A stretch of 56,301 bases of DNA, taken from NCBI GenBank assembly GCA_002633005.1, contig NMRA01000049.1, positions 1,193,899 to 1,250,199 of the forward strand, read 5' to 3'. A model generated the notes under the pieces. That model was not told where the DNA came from. It saw only the letters and a list, made by a program, of their open reading frames with translations, and did not search any database. Of the stretch, positions 43,452 to 53,344 are shown piece after piece. Both the position numbers and the translations under genes were made by a program. This DNA comes from Phoronis australis (Eukaryota; Phoronida; Phoronidae). Position 1 is the first letter of the stretch. Every line of letters begins with the position of its first letter.

Positions 43452-44106
43452 CATTGTACCTTCATTTTAATGTATTATCCATAAGTTTTATTTTGTAGCT
43501 TACTTTTTGTTATGCATGCGCATGTTTATTTGCAAGTTCTTTATATAGTCATCTCTCTCAGGACATGGGATGTCCGTCCGCAGCAGTTATTGCGTTGACG
43601 TCTAGAGGAGCTCTGGAATTACAACTTGATTGCTTTGTCTGAACTTGAAATTCCTTTTAATCTCAAGATGGTGTATGGAATTTTGTTTGTAAACTTGTAC
43701 ATGTTGTTAAACACACAAGCCATATTTCTCTGGGCAGTTCTCATCACCAAACCATCGGCGTCACGGGCAATAAAATGTAATCTACTGGAATAGATCTTTA
43801 GTTTTCTGTTGAGCCCAGACTGACAGGTGGTCCAGACAGTCTCTCACGATGATTTAGTGTTATGCAAGAACATGAGCGTGGCGGCTATGAAAATGAGCAT
43901 GGTGGGCAATCTGTCACCTTTATTACGGCACCGATAGTCCTGATGTTAAAGTTGGGGGATTAGGAGTTCAACTGAACGATGGGCATCATAACAGAATAAG
44001 GTAATAAATTTTGATGTCATTAAAATGGAGTACCATGGTTGGTCCAAATCAACTCAAAAACATTAGCACAAGCACTGCTACAACAAAGAATGCGTAGCAA
44101 ACTCAC
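43452..44106. other. Downstream of the zinc-finger exon
   Basis: Non-coding; no clear AATAAA close after the stop apart from 'caataaaa' near 43769. No repeat recognised. Confidence 0.4.
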
Positions 44107-44497
44107 TCAGGTTGATCTGTATTTCTTGAACCACATGTGAAACCCAGCTCCCAGTCAGGAGTTTCTGAATGACTGCAGTGACGTTGTGAGCTATGCCTGA
44201 GGCTATGGTCATGGTCTTGGAATTACTAGACTCATCTTCTGGTTCTGCCGTGAGTCCACAACGGTAGCAGATTCCCACTAACATGGAATGAGAATGACTG
44301 GAGTTTGATTGATCAGCCCGACCTTGCTGCTGATGACCGCAGCGTTCACATATTCCAAAGCCCAACAATGAATGCGAGTGGGACTCATGGGCATCGGATT
44401 CAGATGGCTTGTTGAATAGAGTCCGCTTTGATGCTGGCTTTGACGACTGAAACTTCGCTGAAACGTGTTGAACTAGCGCCGAAGTGGGTGACAACAA
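44107..44497 (-). CDS. Candidate exon with duplicated SHSHS...GIC-RCG motif, unknown function
   Basis: On the minus strand an open frame contains two copies of one motif about 32 residues apart: SHSHSLLGFGICERCG and SHSHSMLVGICYRCG. Each has a CxxC pair, so together four cysteines plus histidines could bind zinc. The exon can end at a perfect 'gtgagt' donor starting at 44106. No ATG starts the frame; acceptors of the form 'tttcag' occur near 44447-44457. I do not recognise the family. Confidence 0.4.
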
Positions 44498-44872
44498 CTA
44501 ATGCCTTTTGTTTCCCCTATTACGTGCCTCCATCAGACAATAGCATTCAGTTGTTCAGGCGTTATAAAACAACGGCCAGAGTAAACAATGAAAGCAAACT
44601 ATTTTTCGATGAAAATGGCGCGCCGATACCCTCTGGCCCAAAGACCACAACAACATTTAAATTTAATAAATCTAACTCAAAACCAAGCATGTTGCGCATT
44701 TTTGTCTAGTATACAAACGCAATTTTATCCACTGAGTCAGTTTTCGAACAAATTAATTTCAGTCTTTTAATGTAACGTTTTAGTCAAGTCAAAAAATGCG
44801 TTCGAGGATAATTGGTTCTCAGGTAAACTATCGTCGTAACCAGTATGACACACAACCATTGATAATAATATT

Positions 44873-45010
44873 TTGTCCGGCGGTCATGTTCAGTCCCCGG
44901 CAGTCCTGTTTTGTGGTGGGGCAGTCATGTTTTTAGGTGAGTCAGTCCCATTTGATCCCTGGAGGTCCTGTTTTGGGTGTCGGTCCGATTTGAAGGACAG
45001 GCGGTCATGT
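44873..45010 (+). repeat. Cluster of 'ggcggtcatgtt/ggcagtcctgtt' words
   Basis: At least five variants of 'gg-(c/a)(g/a)gtc(a/c)tgtt' occur at 20-40 base spacing. It is a degenerate short repeat with no coding support. Confidence 0.4.
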
Positions 45011-45100
45011 TGTTTCTCACTCGTGTTAAAGCTGGCTGCTATTTGCTGCTATTCTCACCACGTCAACTTGATCAATTTTTAAGCTCCAATAACTTTCACT

Positions 45101-45187
45101 ACATCGCTATCTTGAGCGACGTGGTCACCATGTTGCTAACTTGTGCAACGTGGTCACCACATCGCTGTCTTAAGAGACATGGTCATT
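45101..45187 (+). repeat. 29-bp tandem repeat, three units
   Basis: Units 45101-45129, 45130-45158 and 45159-45187 follow the pattern 'acatcgctatcttgagcgac' plus 'gtggtcacc'. Units two and three are imperfect. It is not a multiple of three. Confidence 0.7.
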
Positions 45188-45201
45188 TCTAAGTGAGGAC
45201 G

Positions 45202-45438
45202 TCAAGTGTCTTCCTTCTCCCAGTTTCCAGTATATATTGGAAGTGCAATGGCATTGTTGTAAACAGCAGTAGCCGTAGTGGTCAGCGTTGTGATAGCTGC
45301 TTGGGCCAGAGGAACGGCTCCTTCCTCTGACCCTGAGAATTCCAAAATGCGACTCAACGATAACTTTCCAATGCCACTGTTTAACCATTCGTTAGCTGAC
45401 CCATCTCCTCTATGAAAACGTCTTATTCTCATATGCAT
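45202..45438 (-). CDS. Coding-like minus-strand fragment, unknown
   Basis: The open frame has a protein-like middle (EEGAVPLAQAAITTLTTTAT then AVYNNAIALPIYTGNW). No domain, clear start or splice junction could be assigned. It overlaps the start of the plus-strand frame at 45412. Confidence 0.15.
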   Translation of the reverse strand: MHMRIRRFHRGDGSANEWLNSGIGKLSLSRILEFSGSEEGAVPLAQAAITTLTTTATAVYNNAIALPIYTGNWEKEDT

Positions 45439-45930
45439 AACTCATCATCCTGCCATACCCCAAGCCCACTACCGTCATTAAGAGTGATGATGGGCATTGA
45501 AACTAGTACTGAGTGCCTACTCAAAGATGAAAGGATTCATGTACTGAAAAACTATATCCTGGAGCTCGAGTCAAATGTGAAGTGCTGGCAAGAAAGAAGC
45601 CAGTCATTGGAAAGACTAGTAGGTTATAGTACTTTTGCCAACTGCTCAAGATGTATTCTGAAGGGTCTTCAGTTCGAACTTTCTGTTGTCAAAAGGTTCA
45701 ACAATGTTAACTTTCAGAAAAAGGAAGTACAAAGACTACAGTTTTCAAGAGTTCAGGTCATATTTCATGCCTGTCACTTGTTTGTTAACAATAAATATAC
45801 AGCCTTGTACATAATCTACAATTATGTTGTTGCACTGTTAACTAGCTTAGGGAGTGCTTCGCAGTTAGTACCTAATATTAAGACTGATCCTCATATAGAG
45901 TATTCTAGGGATATGATTGGCACTTCCTAG
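45412..45930 (+). CDS. Candidate exon(s) of an unknown gene with a short coiled coil
   Basis: A 172-codon frame starts at ATG 45412. Residues from about 35 to 70 (LLKDERIHVLKNYILELES then WQERSQSLERLVG) look like a coiled coil. The rest is less protein-like and more likely intron. A second small exon is plausible at 45719-45755 between 'ctttcag' and 'cag|gtcata' (KKEVQRLQFSRVQ). Family not recognised. Confidence 0.3.
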   Translation: MKTSYSHMHNSSSCHTPSPLPSLRVMMGIETSTECLLKDERIHVLKNYILELESNVKCWQERSQSLERLVGYSTFANCSRCILKGLQFELSVVKRFNNVNFQKKEVQRLQFSRVQVIFHACHLFVNNKYTALYIIYNYVVALLTSLGSASQLVPNIKTDPHIEYSRDMIGTS

Positions 45931-46201
45931 GTCATTATCCTATGCATTTTTGGACTTTTTTCTAAGCATTTCTTCAGATATTTTGCATTATGTGTAAGTC
46001 CTGTGTGGTTGCATAATATGTATGATTTTGATGGGGACAGCACTGACATTTTTTGCCTGTCAGTTGTGGGTTGCATTCCCCAACTTATCATATTTTCCTT
46101 CAGTTGGTGGTAATGATTTGAGTACTAAGTATTTTTTTCATCCGGTAGTGCTTGTGTTTTGGGCCTTCACAAAGTAGATGTGCCAAAGACCAGATACCAC
46201 A
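45931..46201. other. Spacer, no recognised feature
   Basis: T-rich non-coding sequence; it could be an intron or upstream region of the exon at 46202. Confidence 0.4.
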
Positions 46202-46311
46202 ATGATGGCTAATCAACCAACTGGTGATCAAGATATAAAGGAGAAGCAGCATGGTGGTGGTGATGGTAAAGAAGTTATTGTTATTGAAAGACGTTTACCA
46301 GGGCAACCAAG
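46202..46311 (+). CDS. Candidate first exon, unknown product
   Basis: It starts MMANQPTGDQDIKEKQHGGG, continues KEVIVIERRLPGQPR and ends at a perfect donor 'caag|gtgagt'. It lies at the left edge of the dispersed duplication whose other copy (40555) is frameshifted here. Downstream in the same block, 46610-46730 has an open frame ending KRRKRRCMYCCDGHTLPL. It may be a gene of which 40555-40990 is a pseudogene copy. Confidence 0.35.
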
Positions 46312-46690
46312 GTGAGTATGGTATATTTCACTTGCTCGTGTCATCAACAGGAGGGAGTTGATAAGCATTCAATTTCCAAGAGTGTTGTATATATCTCGGG
46401 TTTCTACCTCTTACGATCATACTTTTACTGATCCAACACATCTTCGAACCTAAGGGTCAGATTGAAGAAGGCTTGAAAATATACAAAGAATTGTGCAATA
46501 TCAGTGCAGTATGTTACTGGAATTTTTGATAAAAATGAAAGTGTTCTGTGGGCGGAGAACCAAGAGGCCAAGTAAAAGGAAAATATTAATCAATTTGTTT
46601 TGTCTGGATTGAAAGCAAAGGAAAGACATTCTGGCAACAAAAAACCTGAAAATAGCTCACTAGCTCAGTCAAAGCGTAGGAAGCGAAGAT
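46250..46690 (+). repeat. Dispersed duplication, copy of 40555-40990
   Basis: Same order of shared words as the copy at 40555; this copy keeps an open exon-like start and a splice donor. Confidence 0.7.
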
Positions 46691-47094
46691 GTATGTATTG
46701 TTGTGATGGGCACACCCTCCCTCTGTGAATTCTAGAGTTACAGTTAGTGCTACTTTTTAAGTTGACTCAATAGTTGACTAAAGTTGATACAATAAGATTC
46801 AAGAATTAAAGAAAAAGCAGAAAATATTGAAGCAAGGTAGAAAGCTGAAAAGGTCGGATATTCCGAATTATCGTACACCATGAGACAGCTCAAAAGGTAA
46901 GGGAAATAGAGGGTACTTGGACACAGAACTGAAAAATCTTCATCAAAGTAAAAAGCAACCATAACAAAGCAAGCACTATTCATCATATTCAGAAGTCATC
47001 TGACCTCGTGAAGTCAGGACTGGAATTGCAAGGTGGGTAAGTCAGCTAAGAACATAGGACTCTACTGTCCATAACATAACATATTATTCAATAT
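46691..47094. other. Spacer, no recognised feature
   Basis: AT-rich sequence with no supported gene or repeat; base use changes sharply to pyrimidine-rich beyond it. Confidence 0.4.
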
Positions 47095-47303
47095 ATGATA
47101 TTTCCCTAGTTAAATATATTCATGTGAGCATATGGACCCATCTCACTCCTTTCCCCCTCATTTCGGTCTATTCCATTATTCCTTTGTGTAGGACTACACG
47201 TTTTCCCAGCCTTCGTACTTGTGTGTTATCACGTGCCTCAAGTTTGGTCAGCTCTTGGCTCTCATAAGCTGATAATTGTCACATGTCCTTAGGCGTTTTT
47301 CTT
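47095..47303 (+). repeat. Left direct repeat of the retroelement
   Basis: Matches 49216-49399 with substitutions and small indels, including about 24 extra bases here ('aagtttggtcagctcttggc'). Confidence 0.75.
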
Positions 47304-47434
47304 TGTTACTGTAACCTCGCTTTCATTTCACCTTTGTTTCGGCCACATTATCGTACGTTCCAAAACTTTTTTCTTCGTCCTTTCTCATACTCCATCAATC
47401 ACTTCATGGTAAGCTCGTTTTCCCGTTTTATACG

Positions 47435-48028
47435 ATGCCTATTCATTGTGCTTGTCTTGGTTCTTCGTATGTCCAGTGGCTGGGCCAGTTTGCTCAGTCT
47501 CAACCAGCATATTTAACGGCTTGGGTTCGATCCCCACAGTGTAGTCTCATTTCCTCGGTTTGTCAGGTGCCACCCAGTCTCAAAGGGGCCCCGATCCATA
47601 TATCAACTTGTCCCCCAATTGTTCTCCATCTCCCCCATTTCGTTTTTTTCCAGGTTGGAGGGAATGATCTCTCATTCCCATCCGCCAATCCTACCCTCGT
47701 TGCTCGTTCCATTTACACCCTTGCACTCCACATCCTTTCCCTTTCCCCTTCCATTCAACACGTCATTGTTGGCCAGGTTTTTCAACATTTTCATGATGAA
47801 GGTTCCTTCAATATTCGGTGACCTTCCCTCAATACCGCCTTTCGCTCTTTGCTCCATCACCACCCCTCCATAGCCCTCTGGACTCACCGTGGGGGCTTCT
47901 GGTGTGACCCTTCACACTTGTATCGTCGTGACCGTGTTCATTTTAACCTGGCAGGCCTTGGCAAACAAGCCCTCAGTGTTCCTTTTGCCTTCGGGTTCTA
48001 CCTTCACCGCTCCTCCCCTCCATCTTAG
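47435..48028 (+). pseudogene. SGNH/GDSL-type hydrolase ORF with one in-frame TGA
   Basis: From ATG 47435 the frame runs to TAG 48026-48028, broken once by TGA at 47819-47821 between FNIR and PSLNTAFRSLL. SGNH blocks are visible: block I around CLGSSYVQWLGQF (candidate catalytic serine), the V-G-G-N-D-L block near 47654 (asparagine), and the C-terminal YRRDRVHFN block (Asp and His) near 47923. Total about 197 codons, a normal size for a lone SGNH domain. The TGA is what a C-to-T change in a CGA arginine codon would give. The enzyme would act as an esterase or acetylhydrolase; its role in retroelements is unknown. Confidence 0.65.
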
Positions 48029-48389
48029 ATTACCCCCCTTTTACAGTCACTTCCCTGTGTCTATGACACGCCCGGCATGATGCGCCTTACCTTCTTCCCC
48101 TTTTCCGCTTCCCGGCGCAATGTGCCACCTCCCCCCTTTGTGCCTCCTGTGTCAGAGGCACTTTTTGGCACTGTGTGCCTCCTCCCCATGTTCATTGTAT
48201 AGTCTATTTCTATTTCTTTTGCAACCCATGACATTACGGCACTGCGTGCCTTTTCGACATCGTATTCCCCCCGTTTACGGTGTTTTAACGTAGTTCTCAC
48301 ACCCCTTACCACCGGATCTTTTGGTCCTTACCTTGGCCCGTTATACCCACACTATTCAGTCCCTCTGCTCCCTGTTCTTTCTGTTTCGG

Positions 48390-49095
48390 ATGCCTCGCAA
48401 ATCCTCTCGCTCCACTTACCATACGCTCGCCCGTCACCGTCTTCACAGGCAACCACACCCAACGACTCCAGTACTCGGCCGACTCCAGACATCTCCACCA
48501 TCGTGGCATCCGTCATCACTCAGCTAGGGGAGGACCCATCCCTATTGCTGCCATCAACTCCTGTATCATCGACCGCTTCATCATCCTCTGCCACGCCTGC
48601 ACCAGCACCTCAACCAGCTGCGTCTCCTCACCTGAACTTCGACCACTACCACCTACTTCACCTCACAGCCTGCCGCCACTTTCCAGTAATGACCATTTGC
48701 CATTAAGTTTTAATCTGGATGATAAGGTTCGTAGCCTTATTGTCACCGAACAATTTGTAGATTTTTACCATTTGCTCCACCCCACTCACTCCTCCTCCGT
48801 CCTGTCCATCACTCTCCAGGACGACCAACATATTATTACCTCCAACACCAAATCCAAATCTACAAAATCCAACGAATGGTTCCTCGCATTTCTACTCTAT
48901 ATGTCCATCTACACCACCTCCCACCCTCACCAGTTCCCCCACTTGTGTAAATATACCCAGACCATTTTTACACTGTCGCGTTCCACCCGAATGGGCATGA
49001 CCTGTCTTACAACATCTCTTGTGGCGCTTTTTTATTGCCCATCTTACCAGAGATTACCATTTTTATGTTACTTATCTGTATTCATTACATTGTGA
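48390..49095 (+). pseudogene. Broken gag-like ORF of the retroelement
   Basis: Coding traces lie in several frames. It starts MPRKSSRSTYHTLARHR at 48390, then a Pro/Ser/Ala-rich part (TPVSSTASSSSATPAPAPQP) in a second frame, then from about 48690 SFNLDDKVRSLIVTEQFVDF, SITLQDDQHII and NEWFLAFLLYMSIYTTSHPH in a third. The last block resembles the W-x-x-A-F-x-x-Y-M-x-I-Y region recalled from DIRS-type first ORFs. At least two frameshifts are needed to read it through. Confidence 0.5.
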
Positions 49096-49215
49096 TTGTA
49101 TTAGTCATAATAAATGAGCTTATATCGCCTACCTCGGTCTCCTTTTTCATCTCTGGTAACGACCTTGTGATGCACATATAATTTAACTGTTATTTGGGAC
49201 ATATGTCGCTCATAA

Positions 49216-49399
49216 ATAGTATTTCACTTGTTAAATTTATTTATGTGAGCATATGGACCCGTCTTACTCCTTTCCACCTCATTTTGGTCTATTCCATTAT
49301 TTGTGTAGGACTATATGTTGTTTTCCCAGCCTTCGGTGTGTTGTTATCTTGTGCCTCTCATAGGCTGAAGATTGTCACGTGCCCTTAGACGTTTTTCTT
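49216..49399 (+). repeat. Right direct repeat of the retroelement
   Basis: Same orientation as 47095-47303. It ends 'gcccttagacgtttttctta' where the left copy has 'gtccttaggcgtttttcttt'. Confidence 0.75.
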
Positions 49400-49510
49400 A
49401 AATGTAGTCAAATGATTCTCACTTTAGGGTCAAATCAATCCCATGAATGAGAGCAGGAATTGAGAGACCTACTGTTGGATGTTGCCATGCAAGAACCCGA
49501 GTCTAGTATT

Positions 49511-49695
49511 TACCGTAATCGTTCGGGTTAACGCCCTGGGCAGTTAAACTGGCGAACCCAAAAAATCAGGGGTGGGCGGTTAACCAGACATGGGCGCTTA
49601 AACGTGAAATTTCAAGAAATTGGGGGGGGGGCGGTTAACTGAACATGGGCGCTTATTATGACAGGCAACCACCCTGGGCGGTTAATCTTACCGTA
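49511..49695 (+). repeat. Terminal/subterminal repeat block, alternatively a 185-bp MITE of the same family
   Basis: Begins with the 26-base terminal repeat and ends 'gggcggttaatcttaccgta', an imperfect inverted match. 'gggcgcttaa' and 'gggcggttaa' words recur inside, with a 10-G run near 49622-49631. The 'gcgcttaa...gggcggttaa' middle aligns with 53715-53775. Confidence 0.65.
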
Positions 49696-50119
49696 TGATC
49701 TGAGTCCCCACACGTACTAAGCCACATACTGGGATCGCCTAACACTTTGAAAAAAAACTTTATCGCCACCAAGTGCGTACTCTGCGCACTCTAACTAACG
49801 AACAGTTTCGAAAATGTAGAGTGTGGTCAAACTCCGAACGCTTGCATAGAAAGTTTACTGCATAATATGGCGCCTCAGGTGAGACCGATTATTGCGAATT
49901 ATGCTCATTATTTCACTATACTTCACAGACGTTGAACATGTTCACCTGCGTAGCAGCCGGTAGCTGTGCTGTAGTTTTAACCCAGTTGTGGTCACGTGCT
50001 GACCCATTTTTCCTGTTTGATTAGTGCACTCCCATAATAAACAACTTAACTGACGGTCACGTAGACACGGACTACCAGCAGTTCCGAATTTCAGTTCAAA
50101 ATCATCTCGAGATAACAGA

Positions 50120-50464
50120 ATGTACTCCTGGTCTGAATGGTCAAAAAGCATAAAAATGTATTATCAATCACGAAAATTGGTTCAACTATTCAGTTGCCAT
50201 GCACTGTCGACTCGCCTGTTTATGTTGCCGGTATGTGGAGTTGACATGTACGGTACTCTGGCCTTTCAATGGCTAAATACAATAACAAACTTTTTGTTAA
50301 CAAACTCTACATTCGAAAAATTGCCACCAAGCTACATTGCAAAACACAAACACGAGTTTCTGTCCACCCTCGCATTTTTACTGGTCGACTTTGCTGACAA
50401 GAAGTCGGCCTATTCCAGTGTCGACCGTGAACAACCATCGTTGCAGCTTTCGTTTCAACTGTGA
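50120..50464 (+). CDS. Unknown ORF, 114 codons
   Basis: A frame from ATG 50120 reads MYSWSEWSKSIKMYYQSRKL then a hydrophobic, Leu/Phe-rich middle (residues about 45-65) and KLPPSYIAKHKHEFLSTLAF. No domain is recognised. It lies inside the candidate composite element and could be a passenger, an exon or chance. Confidence 0.25.
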   Translation: MYSWSEWSKSIKMYYQSRKLVQLFSCHALSTRLFMLPVCGVDMYGTLAFQWLNTITNFLLTNSTFEKLPPSYIAKHKHEFLSTLAFLLVDFADKKSAYSSVDREQPSLQLSFQL

Positions 50465-51045
50465 GACGCAGCTTTTCTTAGCAAATGAAACCATCTATTG
50501 TCTGACATTTGGCCACACAAGTTTGGGTTAAAATTAGTTAAACCTGTAACAAATATCATGTTTCCGATTTCTAAGTCATCGCTTTCATCAAAAGGTGCCT
50601 CATAATAATATGCGTGCCGTGGAAAAAATGTCAAAATGGTTTCCAGTGACTTAAAGCGTCAGCAAGTGCTGCAGTCACGTCGTTGGTGTACGGCGACATC
50701 TATGAAACCAATTGAATGATAAGAGAATCATACTGTCACGGTATTCAGCATTGAAGCAAACGACATTCAACTTGTGGCACGACCTGATGTTCTAGAACGA
50801 TTCGTTCTACTGAGTCAGGGTAGGACACCGCCGCAAATGTATTCACTTGACGCCCCACTGTTTCCAAACAAAAACAAACAACTATCCTATTAGCCAGGTC
50901 GGAGAATGATTTTGATACGAAAATGAAGTGTGAAACTGAAAATATAGTGACCAAGCTCCTGCTATGAGTTACTGAAAATATGCAATAAAAGACTGAATAT
51001 ACTTTTAGTACACAACACTTTTCATTTCGTAATATTTACTGAACA

Positions 51046-51388
51046 TTACAAATATATCTTGTCAGTGTCAACATATCGTCCGATTTCGCATGAAAACTTG
51101 TCGAGGACACTTCTACAATGGAAGTTAATGAAATAAACTGTGTCCAACTTCGTTCCGCCTCCTTTCCTCGCACCCCCATGTTGAAGTGAGCCCAAGAAAA
51201 TTGCACGAGAATTGGTGACACTTCTCAAGCGAAAGAGTTCGCAAATTCCTCTGGGCACGTGGCCAACTGTCCGACCGTCAGACATCACCACTTTCACGGA
51301 ATTGGCATCGTGGGGATTATCTTTTTCTGGCTGACAGTTCAGGATGCACTCCATGCCTATTGGCGGTCTCACATGGTAATGATGGTAG
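51046..51388 (-). CDS. HIRAN-like gene exon 2
   Basis: 343 bases from the C after 'tttttcag' to the stop, ending GRYVDTDKIYL. It holds all recognisable HIRAN-type motifs. Confidence 0.7.
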
Positions 51389-51660
51389 CTGAAAAACAAT
51401 TCAAATTCGCATAAATAAACATATCGAAATTCACGACATTTTAAAAAGCAATCTTCCAGCTTATTATGTACGCTAGCACACTTGTCGACAATCTCCTTTT
51501 CATTCTCAAAAATTTTCTTGACATAGCGTTTACGTTTTTGACGTGGCACTCACCCGTTTATTGTTGACTGAAAGACCACGGGATAACTCGAAGATGGCCC
51601 ATACAACGTCCGAAACCCATCCCAAGCTTCAAACAAGCTCAGAACACCACAGTTAGCCAT
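51046..51660 (-). CDS. HIRAN-like domain protein (two exons)
   Basis: Exon 1 is 51660-51554 (ATG; MANCGVLSLFEAWDGFRTLY, ending VFQSTIN) and exon 2 is 51388-51046. The donor is 'gg|gtgagt' and the acceptor 'gtttttcag', phase 2; total 450 nt, 149 residues. The domain begins GYHHYHVRPPIG. It has the HIRAN-type marks: E-x-D-N-P-H-D-A-N-S-V-K-V, G-x-x-V-G-H-V-P-R, and a distal strand pattern with DTVYFINF. HIRAN domains in HLTF/Rad5 bind 3' DNA ends; small stand-alone HIRAN-like proteins are common in invertebrates, with unknown role. The frame is intact, unlike most of the neighbourhood. Without splicing, a 167-codon frame starts at GTG 51549, which I judge an artefact of the open intron. Confidence 0.7.
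51554..51660 (-). CDS. HIRAN-like gene exon 1
   Basis: 107 bases from the ATG at 51660-51658 (minus strand) to the GG before 'gtgagt'; encodes 35 residues plus two bases of a split glycine codon. Confidence 0.65.
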
Positions 51661-51725
51661 GACGATCACCAAAGATTGCTGTAATACTGAGGCACGGTAA
51701 ATTATTCAAGTAAATGTATTACGCG

Positions 51726-51733
51726 TTTATAAA
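51726..51733 (-). promoter_or_regulatory. Candidate TATA box of the HIRAN-like gene
   Basis: The palindrome 'tttataaa' lies 66-73 bases upstream of the ATG at 51660. It has a GC-rich 'ccacgcctc' just upstream on the minus strand. Position is right for a core promoter; no other evidence. Confidence 0.35.
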
Positions 51734-52357
51734 GAGGCGTGGTTAGATTCTATTACCTTCTGCACCCATCCAGCTACAAAACAAGCTTGACTGCAAACTT
51801 CAGACCAGAACAAAGCAATAACAACTTTAGAGAATTCCGCAACTTCAATAATGACAGTATACCTATTCTTGTTGTTTTATTGACCACGGCTTATGAAAGT
51901 ACACAATGATGCAACCTGCCCAAATGTATTAGGTGGGCTCAAATTACTGATGACTGTTGGTGATAATGTGAATGCTTCCCAGGACAAGATGAATATCAAA
52001 AGAATACTAATGAAATTTCTGGAAGGACATAAAATTAGTATTAAGTCCTGTCTCTTGTAATCTGTCTGACCTATTGTAGTCCTCCTCGTCTATTCTGTTG
52101 GTTTGTGCTGTTGGGTTAATCTGCTATAATTTTCTTCTTGGACACACACCTTGTTCTTGGTTCACCTGTGTTACGTTGTTTACCAGTTTATCTTATGATC
52201 TTTATAAGTCATTTCGTGACTATTTCTTGGCCGTGATTGGTTACCTTTGAATGTTTATTTACGTGTTTGTTATGATTTCCCTCAGTTGATCCAGTTGTCT
52301 CAGCTGCGAAATACACTATTTGATATACGCATTAAATCCATCTGGTGTTACATTACC

Positions 52358-53344
52358 ATGCCAAAACAAAGAAGTTTTTCCGTTAAAACTAAGCTTGAAG
52401 TCAGAGAGTGGCACAGGAGGAACGGCGGCGTGATTGCTAGAACTGCGAAAGAGTATAGCGTCGATCGTAAGCGAGTGCGAGAATGGCTGGCCAATGAGCA
52501 CCTATTAACCCAAAATAGTATCGGATCAGTGGCGAATTTGAGACGGTTGCATCCCGGGGGCCCAGTGAACACTGACCTGGATGCAGAGATGCTGGAGTAT
52601 TTACTGGACGAGAGAGCGGAGGGGCGACCTATAAGCAACAAGGGTCTGCAAGAAAAGGCCCTGGAAATATCTCGTGGAATGGGCGGGGGCATAAACCAGA
52701 ACTTTTTAGCGTCTGACGGATGGCTGCGTCGGTGGAAAAAAAGAAACCACGTGGGAATCAGGAGAGGGACGAACGAAGCCCAAAAGCTGCCGGAAGATTA
52801 CGCAAATCAAATCAAGGTGTTCCGGCAGGAATTGAGAGCGCTGCGTCTGGATCATGATTACACCGACAATAACATATCCAACATGGACCAAAGGATGTGT
52901 AGGTTTGATATGGCTAGCACTCGGACCAATAACATTCACAGTGAACGGGACATTAGAATATCATCAACTGGAGGGTCTAAAAGAGGTTTCAATGTGGCCC
53001 TTTGTGCGTCCGCAAATGGTAACAAAAAGCCCGCATACATAGTATTCAAAGAGCACGGCGGACATATACCACCGCGGGTTGCTGCAAACCTGGTAGTGCC
53101 ACAGAACGTGAAAGTAGCCAGCACGGTCAACGGTTGGATGACAGGTCCGTTAATGCAAGAATGGGTTCGGCGCTGTTGGGGACCCAACGAGGACGACTTG
53201 CGTCGGCTACTTGTCCTGGACAGAGCCAGAATTCACTCAATAACCCGGCAATTACACTCACCAAAATATAAAGAATTTATCAACTTTTTGCGATTCATGG
53301 GAATTCTTCAAAATCCCAAGAGCTTACAACCTAAAGCGCATTGA
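52358..53344 (+). pseudogene. Pogo/Tigger-type transposase, truncated in the catalytic domain
   Basis: The natural start is the ATG at 52358 (MPKQRSFSVKTKLEV); the frame stays open 37 codons upstream. It has an N-terminal helix-turn-helix (GVIARTAKEYSVDRKRVREW), then a CENP-B-like second DNA-binding part (ISNKGLQEKALEIS to FLASDGWLRRWKKRN). The DDE_1 core follows: the first Asp in the NISNMDQ motif, TGGSKRGFNVALCASANGNK, VNGWMTGPLMQEWV, and the second Asp in LLVLDRARIHS. Just after this (about 53240) the frame enters sequence shared with 39608 and ends; the third catalytic acid is not seen. About 330 codons against roughly 450-550 for complete relatives, so probably inactive. Confidence 0.8.

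Larger units (their letters stand above)
47095..49399 (+). mobile_element. Retroelement remnant with ~185-205 bp direct repeats, DIRS/Ngaro-like
   Basis: Direct repeats at about 47095-47303 and 49216-49399 bound the region. They share 'catgtgagcatatggaccc', 'ggtctattccattatt', 'ttttcccagccttcg' and 'cgtttttctt'. Between them lie an SGNH hydrolase ORF and a broken gag-like ORF, and the plus strand is strongly C- and T-rich compared with its flanks. From memory, SGNH hydrolase domains occur in some tyrosine-recombinase (DIRS/Ngaro) retrotransposons. No reverse transcriptase, RNase H or recombinase was found, so this is a deletion remnant or a non-autonomous derivative. Hydrolase before gag is an unusual order. 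Confidence 0.6.

Noticed and set aside
47500-47560. B-box-like 'gggttcgatccccac' as a tRNA gene
   Set aside because: No matching D-arm or acceptor stem, and the bases are part of the SGNH hydrolase reading frame.
51046-51549. Unspliced 167-codon frame starting at GTG
   Set aside because: A spliced model with an ATG, good donor and acceptor, and a better domain start accounts for it; the extra N-terminal part is intron.
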